Below are positions 1-11,756 of a DNA stretch of 64,000 nucleotides, in pieces (the first letter of the stretch is position 1; every line of letters starts with the position of its first letter). The stretch is taken from NCBI RefSeq assembly GCF_020524885.1, contig NZ_JAIVKJ010000002.1, positions 868,001 through 932,000 on the forward strand. Direction: 5' to 3'. The notes beneath the pieces are model-generated. The model worked only from the letters and a program-made list of their open reading frames with translations. It ran no database searches and was not told the DNA's origin. The position numbers were made by a program, and so were the translations under genes. Origin of the DNA: Microbulbifer elongatus. Its GTDB lineage: Bacteria > Pseudomonadota > Gammaproteobacteria > Pseudomonadales > Cellvibrionaceae.

Positions 1-108
1 TCAGGCAATACTTGCGGGTACCTTCCTTTTTCATCGGTTGCTGCACGAATATAGTGACGGGAGTGACTCCTCTAGTTCCGAAAACCATAATAATCCACGA
101 GGGCGGTG

Positions 109-1047
109 ATGCTGGATGTCGAGCGCATAGATGCAATACAGGTGAATAACACGCTGGGCGAGGGCGTGTTGTGGAACTCCAGGGAGAGTAGTGTCTGGTG
201 GACCGATATTCATGAGAAAAAACTCTACCGGCTCACATGGCCTGAACGCGAGCTGGAAGTTTTTGACACGCCTGAGCGTTTGTGTGCCTTCGCATTCACC
301 GATTTGGACAACTGTATTGTTGCTGCTTTTGAAACGGGCTTTGCCCTGTATGACTACCGGCAAGAAAAAGTTCTATGGAAGAAGTCGGTACTGCAAAAGG
401 GCGGCGGCATCCGTTTCAATGACGGCAAGATCGATCGTCAGGGCCGCTTCTGGGCAGGCACCATGGCGGAAGACGGGCGCGAAGAGGCGGCCGGCATTCT
501 GTATTGTCTCGATTCCAACGGCGTAGTCAGTCAGCACGCGCAAAATATTCATATTTCCAATGGCTGTTGCTGGGACGTCAGTTCCAGCCACTTCTATTTT
601 GCCGATTCCCCACGGCGCAGTATCTACCGCTACAAGTTTGATCCACGCCGTGGCGATCTGGGCGAGCGCGAGCTGTTTGCGCGCACTGCACTTGGCATTT
701 ATCCGGATGGCGCTACGGTGGATTCCGAGGGTTACCTGTGGTCTGCCCAATGGCGAGGTGCTCGTATTCAGCGCTATTCGCCCGAGGGGAAATTGGCCGG
801 CGCGATTCCGGTGCCGGTGAGCCAACCTACCTGTGTGACCTTTGGCGGAGCCAATATGGATCTGATGTTTGTTACATCGGCCCGTGAGTCCCTCCACGAA
901 TGGACTTTGGATCGCGAGAGGCTGGCGGGCAGCCTGTTGGTGTTCAAAACCCCATTTAAGGGTGTGATCGGTTTCCGCTTCAGCACCACTCAGCTGCTAA
1001 ACCAGTGCGACGCAGTGCAGAAACCGTCGGAGCCAGTGACGGCATGA
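109..1047 (+). CDS. SMP-30/gluconolactonase-family sugar lactonase
   Basis: About 312 residues forming a six-bladed beta-propeller of the SMP-30/gluconolaconase/LRE family, which hydrolyses sugar lactones to aldonic acids using a single divalent metal ion. The family metal-ligand positions are visible: the glutamate of GEGVLW near the N-terminus, the asparagine of SNGCCWD mid-protein and the aspartate of YPDGATVD further on, together with the NDGKIDRQGRFWAGTM segment. There is no signal peptide, so it should be cytoplasmic. GTG at 106 and ATG at 109 are adjacent candidate starts; ATG is preferred, with a weak GAGGG just upstream. The gene stands alone in what is visible, so the substrate cannot be deduced. 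Its upstream neighbours, which might name the sugar pathway, lie outside the window. The family call is firm; the substrate is unknown. Confidence 0.88.
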   Translation: MLDVERIDAIQVNNTLGEGVLWNSRESSVWWTDIHEKKLYRLTWPERELEVFDTPERLCAFAFTDLDNCIVAAFETGFALYDYRQEKVLWKKSVLQKGGGIRFNDGKIDRQGRFWAGTMAEDGREEAAGILYCLDSNGVVSQHAQNIHISNGCCWDVSSSHFYFADSPRRSIYRYKFDPRRGDLGERELFARTALGIYPDGATVDSEGYLWSAQWRGARIQRYSPEGKLAGAIPVPVSQPTCVTFGGANMDLMFVTSARESLHEWTLDRERLAGSLLVFKTPFKGVIGFRFSTTQLLNQCDAVQKPSEPVTA

Positions 1048-1188
1048 ACCGTAAACAGGTCATACTCGAAAAAAGCCTTGGTATCAGAGCCACACTCTGT
1101 GATTTTGGTGCTGCTAAATGGCGCACATTTTGTTGTGGTAACATCGTTCGTCAATTATTAGAAGAAAAAGCGTGGAGACGTGGCAGCG

Positions 1189-2904
1189 ATGCAATTCGCG
1201 AAGTGGATTTGGGGGCTGGTACTGATCTGTTCTTCAGTGAGTACCTGGGCGAAACCATTTGTGGTGGAAGAAGGGCTGCCCCCCCAGAGCCTCGCGCCCT
1301 ACCTCAAGATCCTGGTGGATGAGCCCGGTAGCCTTGGTTTCCAGGACGTCCTCGGGGCTGACTCCCAAAAGCGTTGGCAGAGCAATGACAGTGATGGTGC
1401 CAACTTTGGCTTTAGTCCCGCCGCATACTGGGTGGCTATCACGCTACAAAACCCCACCGCATCGCCGATAGGGCTGGTTTTACGCCAGGATTATCCACTT
1501 ATTGATCAGCTCGATTTCTGGCGCCCGGCAGCGGGTGACGGTTGGGTTCGGGTGGCAACTGGTGATCGTCGCCAGTTCGACTCCCGCCCACTGAATCTGC
1601 GCGACTTTGTATTTCCCATCACCCTGCCAGCCAATTCTATCCAGACTTACTATCTGCGATACCAGACAGCGGGCTCAATGAATATTGGTCTCAGTGTCAG
1701 CAGCGAAACCGCATTCCTGCCGCAATTGGGTAAAGAGCAGATATTACTGGGAGTCTATTACGGCGGATTCCTGGTGCTGGTGATTTATAACCTGTTCCTG
1801 TTTCTGGCGGTGCGTGACCGGGCGTATGCCTACTACATGGGATACGCCATCAGCTATGGTCTCTACTTCGGGGTGCACAATGGGGTTTCGTTCCAATATC
1901 TGTGGCCGGGAAACCCCTGGCTGGCGAACCAGAGTCTGTTGGTTCTGCTCGGCTTCACACTGATCTTCGGCATTCAGTTTGTGCGCACCATCTGCTCGGG
2001 CCCCCGCCTGGCTCCGCGTACAGATCGGGTTGCCCGTTGCTTCTTGTATGTGCTGCTGCCCTTGACCGCGATTGCGCCTTTTGCCAGTTACGGCCCGATG
2101 GTACTGACCCTTTCGATTTTCACACTGGTGCTGTCCATTCTGTTTATGGTGATGGGAATAATCAGCCTGCTGCGCGGCTCGGTTCCCGCGCGCTACTTCC
2201 TCGTGGGCTGGACTGCGCTGCTGGTGAGTGTGGTGATCTACATGCTGAAAACGTTTGGCCTGGTGCCTCACAACAGCTTTACCCACAATGCGTTCCAGGT
2301 AGGAGCACTGGTGGAGATGGTATTACTGTCGCTGGCGCTGGGGGCAAGGGTTGGGGAGATACAGAGACATGGTTATACGGACCAGCTGACAGGCCTGTTC
2401 AATCGCCGTCATTTTGATGAGCAGTTGCCGCGGGAGTTCGCCTTCGCTGCCCGCAGTGGTACCCCCCTCGCGCTGCTGATTTTGGACCTCGATCACTTCA
2501 AGGCAATCAACGATCGGTTTGGGCATGCCCGCGGTGATGCCGCGCTGTGTGCTCTGGGAGAGTTGATTAGGAAACAGGTGCGCAAACCCGTACTGGCTTG
2601 CCGTTATGGCGGTGAAGAGTTCGCTATTCTTTTGCCCCGCACAAACCGGGAGCAGGCGAGGGCAGTTGCCGAGCGTCTGGTCCGCTTGGTGGAAGAGCTT
2701 GATCTGAACGGCATGGCACTGACCGTGAGCGTCGGTGTTGCCGCCCGTGAAAGCGAAAATTACGTATCCGCAATCCAGTTGTTTGAGGCCGCCGATGCTG
2801 CGCTATACAGGGCAAAGCAGTCAGGCCGCAACCGGGTCGAGCTGGCGCCTTCGGATACAGAACCCAGTATCAAAGATTTATCTTTTGTCGCCTCTGCGCA
2901 GTAA
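1189..2904 (+). CDS. 7TMR-DISM membrane diguanylate cyclase (GGDEF)
   Basis: A signal-anchored receptor of about 571 residues. An N-terminal signal peptide is followed by a periplasmic 7TMR-DISM extracellular domain (jelly-roll type, roughly residues 25-165), then seven hydrophobic segments (about 185-390), then a C-terminal GGDEF domain. The active-site motif reads GGEEF (CRYGGEEFAILLPR) and the substrate-side DLDHFKAINDRFGH motif is intact, so synthesis of cyclic di-GMP is expected. The inhibitory RxxD site that normally sits five residues before GGEEF reads RKPV, so product inhibition through that site is probably absent. GTG at 1180 is in frame, but ATG 1189 has GGAGA (1174-1178) at good spacing and is preferred. 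The ligand sensed is unknown, and no neighbour suggests one. Confidence 0.9.
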   Translation: MQFAKWIWGLVLICSSVSTWAKPFVVEEGLPPQSLAPYLKILVDEPGSLGFQDVLGADSQKRWQSNDSDGANFGFSPAAYWVAITLQNPTASPIGLVLRQDYPLIDQLDFWRPAAGDGWVRVATGDRRQFDSRPLNLRDFVFPITLPANSIQTYYLRYQTAGSMNIGLSVSSETAFLPQLGKEQILLGVYYGGFLVLVIYNLFLFLAVRDRAYAYYMGYAISYGLYFGVHNGVSFQYLWPGNPWLANQSLLVLLGFTLIFGIQFVRTICSGPRLAPRTDRVARCFLYVLLPLTAIAPFASYGPMVLTLSIFTLVLSILFMVMGIISLLRGSVPARYFLVGWTALLVSVVIYMLKTFGLVPHNSFTHNAFQVGALVEMVLLSLALGARVGEIQRHGYTDQLTGLFNRRHFDEQLPREFAFAARSGTPLALLILDLDHFKAINDRFGHARGDAALCALGELIRKQVRKPVLACRYGGEEFAILLPRTNREQARAVAERLVRLVEELDLNGMALTVSVGVAARESENYVSAIQLFEAADAALYRAKQSGRNRVELAPSDTEPSIKDLSFVASAQ

Positions 2905-2952
2905 CGGCGCGAAAGACGGCAGTATCCCGAATACCCCAGAGGTAAATGCAAC

Positions 2953-3486
2953 ATGATGAAAGCAGCAAGCGCACTCTTCACTCTAAGTCTGATATCTCCG
3001 GTGGTATCATCTGCAGACTTTTCCACAGGACCGGTAATCAAAAATTATGGTGGGGTCGCCGAGGTCAAGCAGACAAGCCCGCTGTCCGGGAAAGAGCAGT
3101 TCAAAGTGGTGTTTGATGTGTCGGATCAGGGCGATAAGGGCAAAACAAACCGTCGCTTTGAAAGTCTGGCCCGCTTTCTGAACATGCAGGCTCGCGCCGG
3201 GGTGCCGCCAGAGCAAGTTGAGCTGGCGCTGGTGGTGCACGGAAAAGCGGGTTTCGATCTGCTCACCAACGCGCAGTACTCTGAAAAGTTTGCGGGCGAC
3301 AACCCCAATACTCCATTGCTGGCAGAGCTGCAAAAGCATGGTGTGCAGGTGTATTTATGTGGGCAATCTGCAGCGTATTATGGAATCGATAATAGTCACT
3401 TGCTGCCCGGCGTAAACATGGCGCTGTCAGCCATGACTGCAAACGCACTGCTGCAGCAGCAAGGCTACACATTGAACCCGTTTTAG
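2953..3486 (+). CDS. secreted DsrE/DsrF-like protein
   Basis: 177 residues with a clear signal peptide (MMKAASALFTLSLISPVVSSA), so probably periplasmic. The mature part matches the DsrE/DsrF-like fold: FKVVFDVSD, an ELALVVHGKAGFDLL strand, a LLAELQKHGVQVYLCGQSA segment with one conserved cysteine, and a C-terminal VNMALSAMTANALLQQQGY helix. In DsrE/TusD proteins the corresponding cysteine can carry a persulfide; exported members of this family have no agreed function. It lies 48 bp after the diguanylate cyclase on the same strand and may be cotranscribed, and it converges on the NYN gene with only 17 bp between stops. The family call is good; a role in sulfur relay is not shown. Confidence 0.82.
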   Translation: MMKAASALFTLSLISPVVSSADFSTGPVIKNYGGVAEVKQTSPLSGKEQFKVVFDVSDQGDKGKTNRRFESLARFLNMQARAGVPPEQVELALVVHGKAGFDLLTNAQYSEKFAGDNPNTPLLAELQKHGVQVYLCGQSAAYYGIDNSHLLPGVNMALSAMTANALLQQQGYTLNPF

Positions 3487-3503
3487 TCGTTTACCCATCG
3501 CAA

Positions 3504-4019
3504 TCAGCGCAACAGCAATTCATCCTCAATCGGTACGAACTTGCTGGCTGCGCTGATGAGTGATGTCGCTGTCTGTGGCGCAACGCCGTATACCTCGACC
3601 GTCTTGCCGCGATTCACCCGTAGCCTCTCCACCAGCAGATCGAAGTCCCCATCACCCGAGACGAGCACGACAATGTCGGCCGTGTCACTGTGCTCCAACG
3701 CATCAATGGTAATTCCCACGTCCCAATCACCCTTGGCTGAGCCATCGGCCCGCTGGATATAGGGCTTAAGTTTCACCTCGAACCCAATCGCCCTGAGAAT
3801 GTTCTGGAACTCGCGCTGCTTTTTATCGCCGCGGTCGATGGCATAGGCGATGGCTTTTGTGACCTGCCGCCCTTCGGTTACTTTCGCCCAGAACGCGTTG
3901 TAATCAAAATTTCGCTGGAATGCCTGCCGCGCGGTGTAATACACATTCTGAACATCGACAAAGATGGCGACTTTTTGTTTGGTGGGGGCATTGCGTTGGG
4001 GCGGGGATATCTCGGGCAT
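3504..4019 (-). CDS. NYN-domain (LabA/DUF88-like) protein
   Basis: 171 residues, nearly all one NYN domain, a PIN-like nuclease fold. Acidic residues typical of the metal site are visible: the aspartate in KVAIFVDVQNVYY at the start of the fold, the aspartate in GDWDVGITIDALEH mid-domain, and the aspartates in VVLVSGDGDFDLLVERL. The C-terminal TATSLISAASKFVPIE is also typical of LabA-like proteins. No signal peptide or membrane segment. Members are predicted ribonucleases, and some bacterial LabA proteins affect gene regulation; the RNA target here is unknown. It is transcribed away from katG across a 182 bp intergenic region and has no operon partner. Confidence 0.85.
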   Translation of the reverse strand: MPEISPPQRNAPTKQKVAIFVDVQNVYYTARQAFQRNFDYNAFWAKVTEGRQVTKAIAYAIDRGDKKQREFQNILRAIGFEVKLKPYIQRADGSAKGDWDVGITIDALEHSDTADIVVLVSGDGDFDLLVERLRVNRGKTVEVYGVAPQTATSLISAASKFVPIEDELLLR

Positions 4020-4150
4020 TTAGCACTTTTTTTGATCGATGGATTAAAGCGGTCTATTAAGCTGATACGGAGCAGCTATTACATGCTTCGCTTAGATTGT
4101 AGTTGTTAATAAGGCCGATAATAACGTCTAATTTCTAGGTAATTGCTTGA

Positions 4151-6436
<2,286 letters not shown>

Positions 6437-6487
6437 TCCGATCTTTCACAGGGTGGAACTGCGTCGCAAGGAAGTTGCGACAAGCCG

Positions 6488-6516
6488 AAAGGGGCAGCCT
6501 GTTGGCTGCCCCTTTT
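6488..6516. terminator. bidirectional rho-independent terminator between katG and the hybrid kinase gene
   Basis: A perfect 12-13 bp stem (AAAGGGGCAGCC and GGCTGCCCCTTT) with a TGTT loop, A-rich on one side and T-rich on the other. It sits between two convergent genes and can serve both. Confidence 0.85.
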
Positions 6517-6528
6517 ACTTTGGTGCGA

Positions 6529-8394
6529 TTAATCGCATTCCATATGCCTTGCTTCGAGATGCTTATGAATCACAGAAATTAACTGGGGAAAAGCAATGGG
6601 TTTCGTCAGGTAGTCATCCATACCCGCGTTGAGGGCTGCGGTTTTCTGCTCGCTGAAAGCAGCAGCAGAGAGGCCGATAATCGGGATGTTACTGATTTCC
6701 GAAATCTGTCGGATTTCCTGAGTTGCTTCAATGCCGCTAAGCCCGGGTAGCTGAACGTCCATGAAGATAAGATTTGGGCGCATTTCCCGGGCTCTGGCCA
6801 CGCCCTCTCGACCATTGGCGACAAACGTAGCGTGTACGCCCAGGTCATCGCAAAATGCTTGCATCAGGGTCTGATTGAGAAGGTTATCCTCAATAACAAG
6901 TGCGGTTATGTTTTTCAGCCTGTCGGGGGCATTGCTGTAACTTGGCGGTGTTTGCACTACCGCACTCCCTTTGCGCAGTGGCAGTAGCACTTGGAAGCAG
7001 GTTCCCGCGCTGTACTCACTTTGCAAGGTAATCTCGCCGCCAAGCAACTCTACCAGGCTGCGGGTAATTGGCAGTCCCAAGCCGGTTCCCAAGGCCTGTC
7101 CGTCCGCGGATTTATCCACCTGCTCAAACGGCTCAAAAATCACCGCCTGCTTTTCTGGAGAGATACCAATGCCGCTATCGATGACCTCGATCGCTAGGTG
7201 CTCGCGGCGGTGTTCTTTTGCGGCGGGCTGAACTTTGATTTCAATGGAGCTGTTGGGTGGGGAAAATTTTATCGCGTTACCAATCAAGTTGATCAATATC
7301 TGCGAAAGCTTGCCCCGATCACTCCGGATGTATTCCGGAAGCTTTGGGGCGACGTGACAGTGTAACTCAAGCCCCTTCTGGGTCGCCTGGGATTCGCAGG
7401 AAACGAGGATACATTTGATAAGGCCACGGAGATGAAAATCCTCTTCAAGTACCTCGATCTTTCCGGCTTCAATTCGCGATATATCGAGTACATCATTGAC
7501 CAAGCCTGCCAGTCCTTGACCGCTGATGGCAATTTTTTCCAAGAAATCGCGAAAATCCGGGGGCAGGTCGCAATCGTTACTGCGGTTTAGCAGTACCTGA
7601 CTGAAACCCACAATCCCGTTGAGTGGCGTGCGGATTTCATGGCTCATATTGGTCAGGAATTCGGTTTTTGAGCGGCTGTAAAACTCGGCTTTTTCCTTGG
7701 CTTCCAGCAGGTCGCGCTCCAAGGTTTTACGATCGGTGATATCCAGAATGACCCCAATCAGGCCACCGAGCCGGCCATCTTCCAGTTCATAGGCGGCTTT
7801 ATTGAAAATGACGTCGTGCAGGGTGCCATCTGCGTAGACGACCTGGGACTCGTAAACCTGCTGTCCTCGCTGCTGCATCAGCTCGATATCTTTTTCATGG
7901 TAGACCTTTGCCTGTGGCCCCGGTGAGACCCCGTATACCGAGTGGCCGACAATTTCTTCTCGGCGCTTACCCAGGAACTCTTCAAAAGCCCGGTTACAGC
8001 CGGTGTAAATACCTTTGGCATTTTTGTAAAAAATGGGAGCGGGTATGGAATCCACCAGAATCTGGAGAAACTGCAGCTGGTCAGACAGCGCCACCTCGGA
8101 CGCTTCCCGTTCCAGCAGTTCCCGCTGGTACTGGGTATTGAGTTTTTCCTGGTGGGCCAGCATGGACGAAAGCCTGTCCGTTAGCTGCCGGTGTTTGCGA
8201 TAGAGGAGGTAGCTGCAGATTCCTACCAGTGCGGTGGCCAGCACCATTCTGGTGATTGAGCCGAGCTGTGGCCTATCCTGGGGCATCCACATGGCGAGCA
8301 TCCACTCGCAGATCCCCATCAGTGTGAGTACCACCAGGCCTCCCGGCAGGTAGTAGCGTTTGAGTGGAAGCTGCGTGCCGGGAGATAGGGGCAT
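6529..8394 (-). CDS. hybrid sensor histidine kinase (2 TM, PAS, HisKA, HATPase, REC)
   Basis: 621 residues. Two hydrophobic segments (about 15-36 and 48-65) have only a short loop between them, so a large periplasmic sensor is absent. A coiled stretch leads to a PAS domain (about 105-225), then HisKA with the phospho-acceptor His252 (NMSHEIRTPLNG), an HATPase domain with the N-box (NLIGNAIKFS) and the G-boxes DSGIGIS and GTGLGL, and a C-terminal receiver with Asp546 (IFMDVQLPGLSG). There is no Hpt domain, so phosphate must pass to a separate Hpt protein or return. No response regulator is adjacent, making it an orphan. The signal is probably cytoplasmic or membrane-sensed through PAS; its identity is unknown. 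Confidence 0.9.
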   Translation of the reverse strand: MPLSPGTQLPLKRYYLPGGLVVLTLMGICEWMLAMWMPQDRPQLGSITRMVLATALVGICSYLLYRKHRQLTDRLSSMLAHQEKLNTQYQRELLEREASEVALSDQLQFLQILVDSIPAPIFYKNAKGIYTGCNRAFEEFLGKRREEIVGHSVYGVSPGPQAKVYHEKDIELMQQRGQQVYESQVVYADGTLHDVIFNKAAYELEDGRLGGLIGVILDITDRKTLERDLLEAKEKAEFYSRSKTEFLTNMSHEIRTPLNGIVGFSQVLLNRSNDCDLPPDFRDFLEKIAISGQGLAGLVNDVLDISRIEAGKIEVLEEDFHLRGLIKCILVSCESQATQKGLELHCHVAPKLPEYIRSDRGKLSQILINLIGNAIKFSPPNSSIEIKVQPAAKEHRREHLAIEVIDSGIGISPEKQAVIFEPFEQVDKSADGQALGTGLGLPITRSLVELLGGEITLQSEYSAGTCFQVLLPLRKGSAVVQTPPSYSNAPDRLKNITALVIEDNLLNQTLMQAFCDDLGVHATFVANGREGVARAREMRPNLIFMDVQLPGLSGIEATQEIRQISEISNIPIIGLSAAAFSEQKTAALNAGMDDYLTKPIAFPQLISVIHKHLEARHMECD

Positions 8395-8523
8395 TTCGCG
8401 GTCTGCTTTACGGTCGTAGTCCCGATACCCTACTCAAACGGGAGGAACAGGGCAATATTGCCAGGCAGTGGGAACGGACACGTCGGGCCTGGTAACCCAC
8501 GCATATAACCCACCGCAACTATA

Positions 8524-8563
8524 AAAAAAGCCCGCAATTCCGAATGGGCGTTGCGGGCTTTTT
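8524..8563 (-). terminator. rho-independent terminator after ettA
   Basis: The stem AAAAAGCCCGCAA / TTGCGGGCTTTTT encloses a 13-nt loop and is flanked by A and T tracts. It follows the ettA stop on the minus strand. Confidence 0.8.
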
Positions 8564-8582
8564 CGTTTCTCAAAAACCTGTA

Positions 8583-10247
<1,665 letters not shown>

Positions 10248-10360
10248 TAGAGCTCTAATCCAGTCGGTCAGAATTTGCGCGCAAGTTATCAGGTTGGTAG
10301 GAAACTTCAACCTGTGGTTTGGAGCTAATTCTTTAGTGTTTTTTGGCCAGGTTCTGTGGC

Positions 10361-10473
10361 GGCGCCGCTACCGGGAAACCCCATGCGAGACACGCCGTGA
10401 ACCCATCCATGGGGCTCTTCTAAAACATCCCTGTTTTAGAAGGTCTCGCATGGGGTTTCCCGGTATGGGCGCC
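10361..10473. repeat. composite palindromic element, copy A
   Basis: The outer arms are 10361-10390 and 10444-10473: a perfect 21 bp stem plus a further 6 bp (GGCGCC) beyond a 3-nt mismatch. On the minus strand the 53-nt interior holds hairpin 1, an 11 bp perfect stem (CTTCTAAAACA / TGTTTTAGAAG) with loop GGGA, then hairpin 2 (CCCA-TGGA-TGGG), then TTCACGGCG. The same plan with different stems occurs at 39726-39836 and 47622-47715. It fills most of the 316 bp between the divergent ettA and 3-hydroxyisobutyryl-CoA hydrolase genes. Otherwise that stretch shows only unassigned promoter-like AT-rich sequence. Confidence 0.85.
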
Positions 10474-10563
10474 TTCGTATTGGGCATTTGTGAAGGCAGA
10501 GATAATGCCTCAGCCCCCCATCTATGTTTAACTTTGCCCCAAATAAGACAACCGGGAACCAGT

Positions 10564-11667
10564 ATGACCCAGGAATCACCCGTAATCGTTGAGCGTGAGG
10601 GCGCGCTCGGCATGTTGACGCTCAATCTCCCCAAGGCGCTTAACGCGCTCAATCTTGAGATGATCGACCGGATGGCCGCGCAACTGGATGCGTGGGAATC
10701 CGATGATGAGGTCGCCTGTATCTGGATCGAGGGGGCTGGGGAAAAGGCTTTGTGTGCCGGTGGTGATGTGGTGGCGCTGCATCGGGAAAGTGGCAGCTAC
10801 GGCGAGCAGGGGGCCGGCCAGTTTGTGCAGGACTTCTTTACCCGTGAATACCGCCTCGACTACCGCATCCACACCTATCCCAAGCCCATCGTTGTCTGGG
10901 GCAGCGGTATCGTTATGGGCGGCGGCATCGGCATTATGAGTGGTGCCAGCCACCGCATTGTTACCGAAACCACCCGCATGGCCATGCCTGAAATCACCAT
11001 CGGCCTGTTTCCGGATGTGGGTGGCAGCTGGTTCCTGAACCGTATGCCCGGCCGCACCGGCCTGTTTCTTGGGCTCACCGGGGCCCAGTTCAATGGTACC
11101 GATGCGCTTTACTGTGGCATGGCGGACCGCCTGCTGCCGAGCGAGTGCAAAGACGCGCTGCTGAGCGGCCTGGCTGCACTCGAGTTTTCCGATAACCCGG
11201 ATCGAAACCATGTGCTGGTCAGCAAGCAGATCCAGTCCCTGGAAATGGATGCGGAGTCCCAGCCTGCGCCCAACCTGCGTACCCACTACGATGTCATTCA
11301 GGAACTGACCGACGGCGCTACCTTGCCAGAGGTGTATCAGACCATTGCCGCCTACCGTGGTGACGACAAATGGCTGCAGCGTGCCTCCGCCACCATGACC
11401 GCGGGTTGCCCGCTGACTGCCTGGATTGTGTGGGAGCAGTTGCGCCGTGCGCGACATATGTCACTGGCAGATGTGCTGCGTATGGAGCTGGCGCTGGCAG
11501 TCAACATGTGCCGTAGCGGACAGGTAAAAGAGGGCGTGCGCGCATTGCTGATCGATAAGGATCGCAACCCGCAGTGGCAGCCGGCAACACTAGGGGAGGT
11601 TACCGGGGAGCAGGTGGAAGCCTGTTTCAATCCGCCCTGGGCACAGAGCCCTCTGGCCGACCTTTAA
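10564..11667 (+). CDS. 3-hydroxyisobutyryl-CoA hydrolase (crotonase fold)
   Basis: 367 residues from ATG 10564 (MTQESPVIVEREGALGMLTL). Crotonase superfamily, closest in layout to 3-hydroxyisobutyryl-CoA hydrolase of valine breakdown: CAGGDVVALH oxyanion-hole segment, GIVMGGGIGIM second oxyanion strand, and MPEITIGLFPDVGGSWFLNR carrying the Glu and Asp used by this hydrolase. It also has the longer C-terminus (about 100 residues beyond a plain enoyl-CoA hydratase). The product would be free 3-hydroxyisobutyrate, the substrate of MmsB encoded at 17529. The two are separated by the starch genes. Some annotation pipelines call this enoyl-CoA hydratase/isomerase; the FPDVGG signature favours the hydrolase. 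Confidence 0.88.
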   Translation: MTQESPVIVEREGALGMLTLNLPKALNALNLEMIDRMAAQLDAWESDDEVACIWIEGAGEKALCAGGDVVALHRESGSYGEQGAGQFVQDFFTREYRLDYRIHTYPKPIVVWGSGIVMGGGIGIMSGASHRIVTETTRMAMPEITIGLFPDVGGSWFLNRMPGRTGLFLGLTGAQFNGTDALYCGMADRLLPSECKDALLSGLAALEFSDNPDRNHVLVSKQIQSLEMDAESQPAPNLRTHYDVIQELTDGATLPEVYQTIAAYRGDDKWLQRASATMTAGCPLTAWIVWEQLRRARHMSLADVLRMELALAVNMCRSGQVKEGVRALLIDKDRNPQWQPATLGEVTGEQVEACFNPPWAQSPLADL

Positions 11668-11709
11668 CTGCCTGCCAGAAAAATGGGCGGTACCTTCATG
11701 GGTGATGCC

Positions 11710-11737
11710 GGGCGGTACCTTCGCGAGAATACCGCCC
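11710..11737. terminator. hairpin between convergent genes, possible terminator
   Basis: An 8 bp stem GGGCGGTA / TACCGCCC encloses a loop containing TCGCGA. A direct copy of GGGCGGTACCTTC begins at 11685. There is no T tract, so termination is only suggested by the convergent position. Confidence 0.35.
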
Positions 11738-11756
11738 CAAGGCTCACACAAATTGG

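Noticed and set aside
2-109. Open frame from the window edge ending in TGA over the lactonase start
   Set aside because: 36 codons, AT-rich third positions and no recognisable motif; the overlap with GTGATG may be chance.
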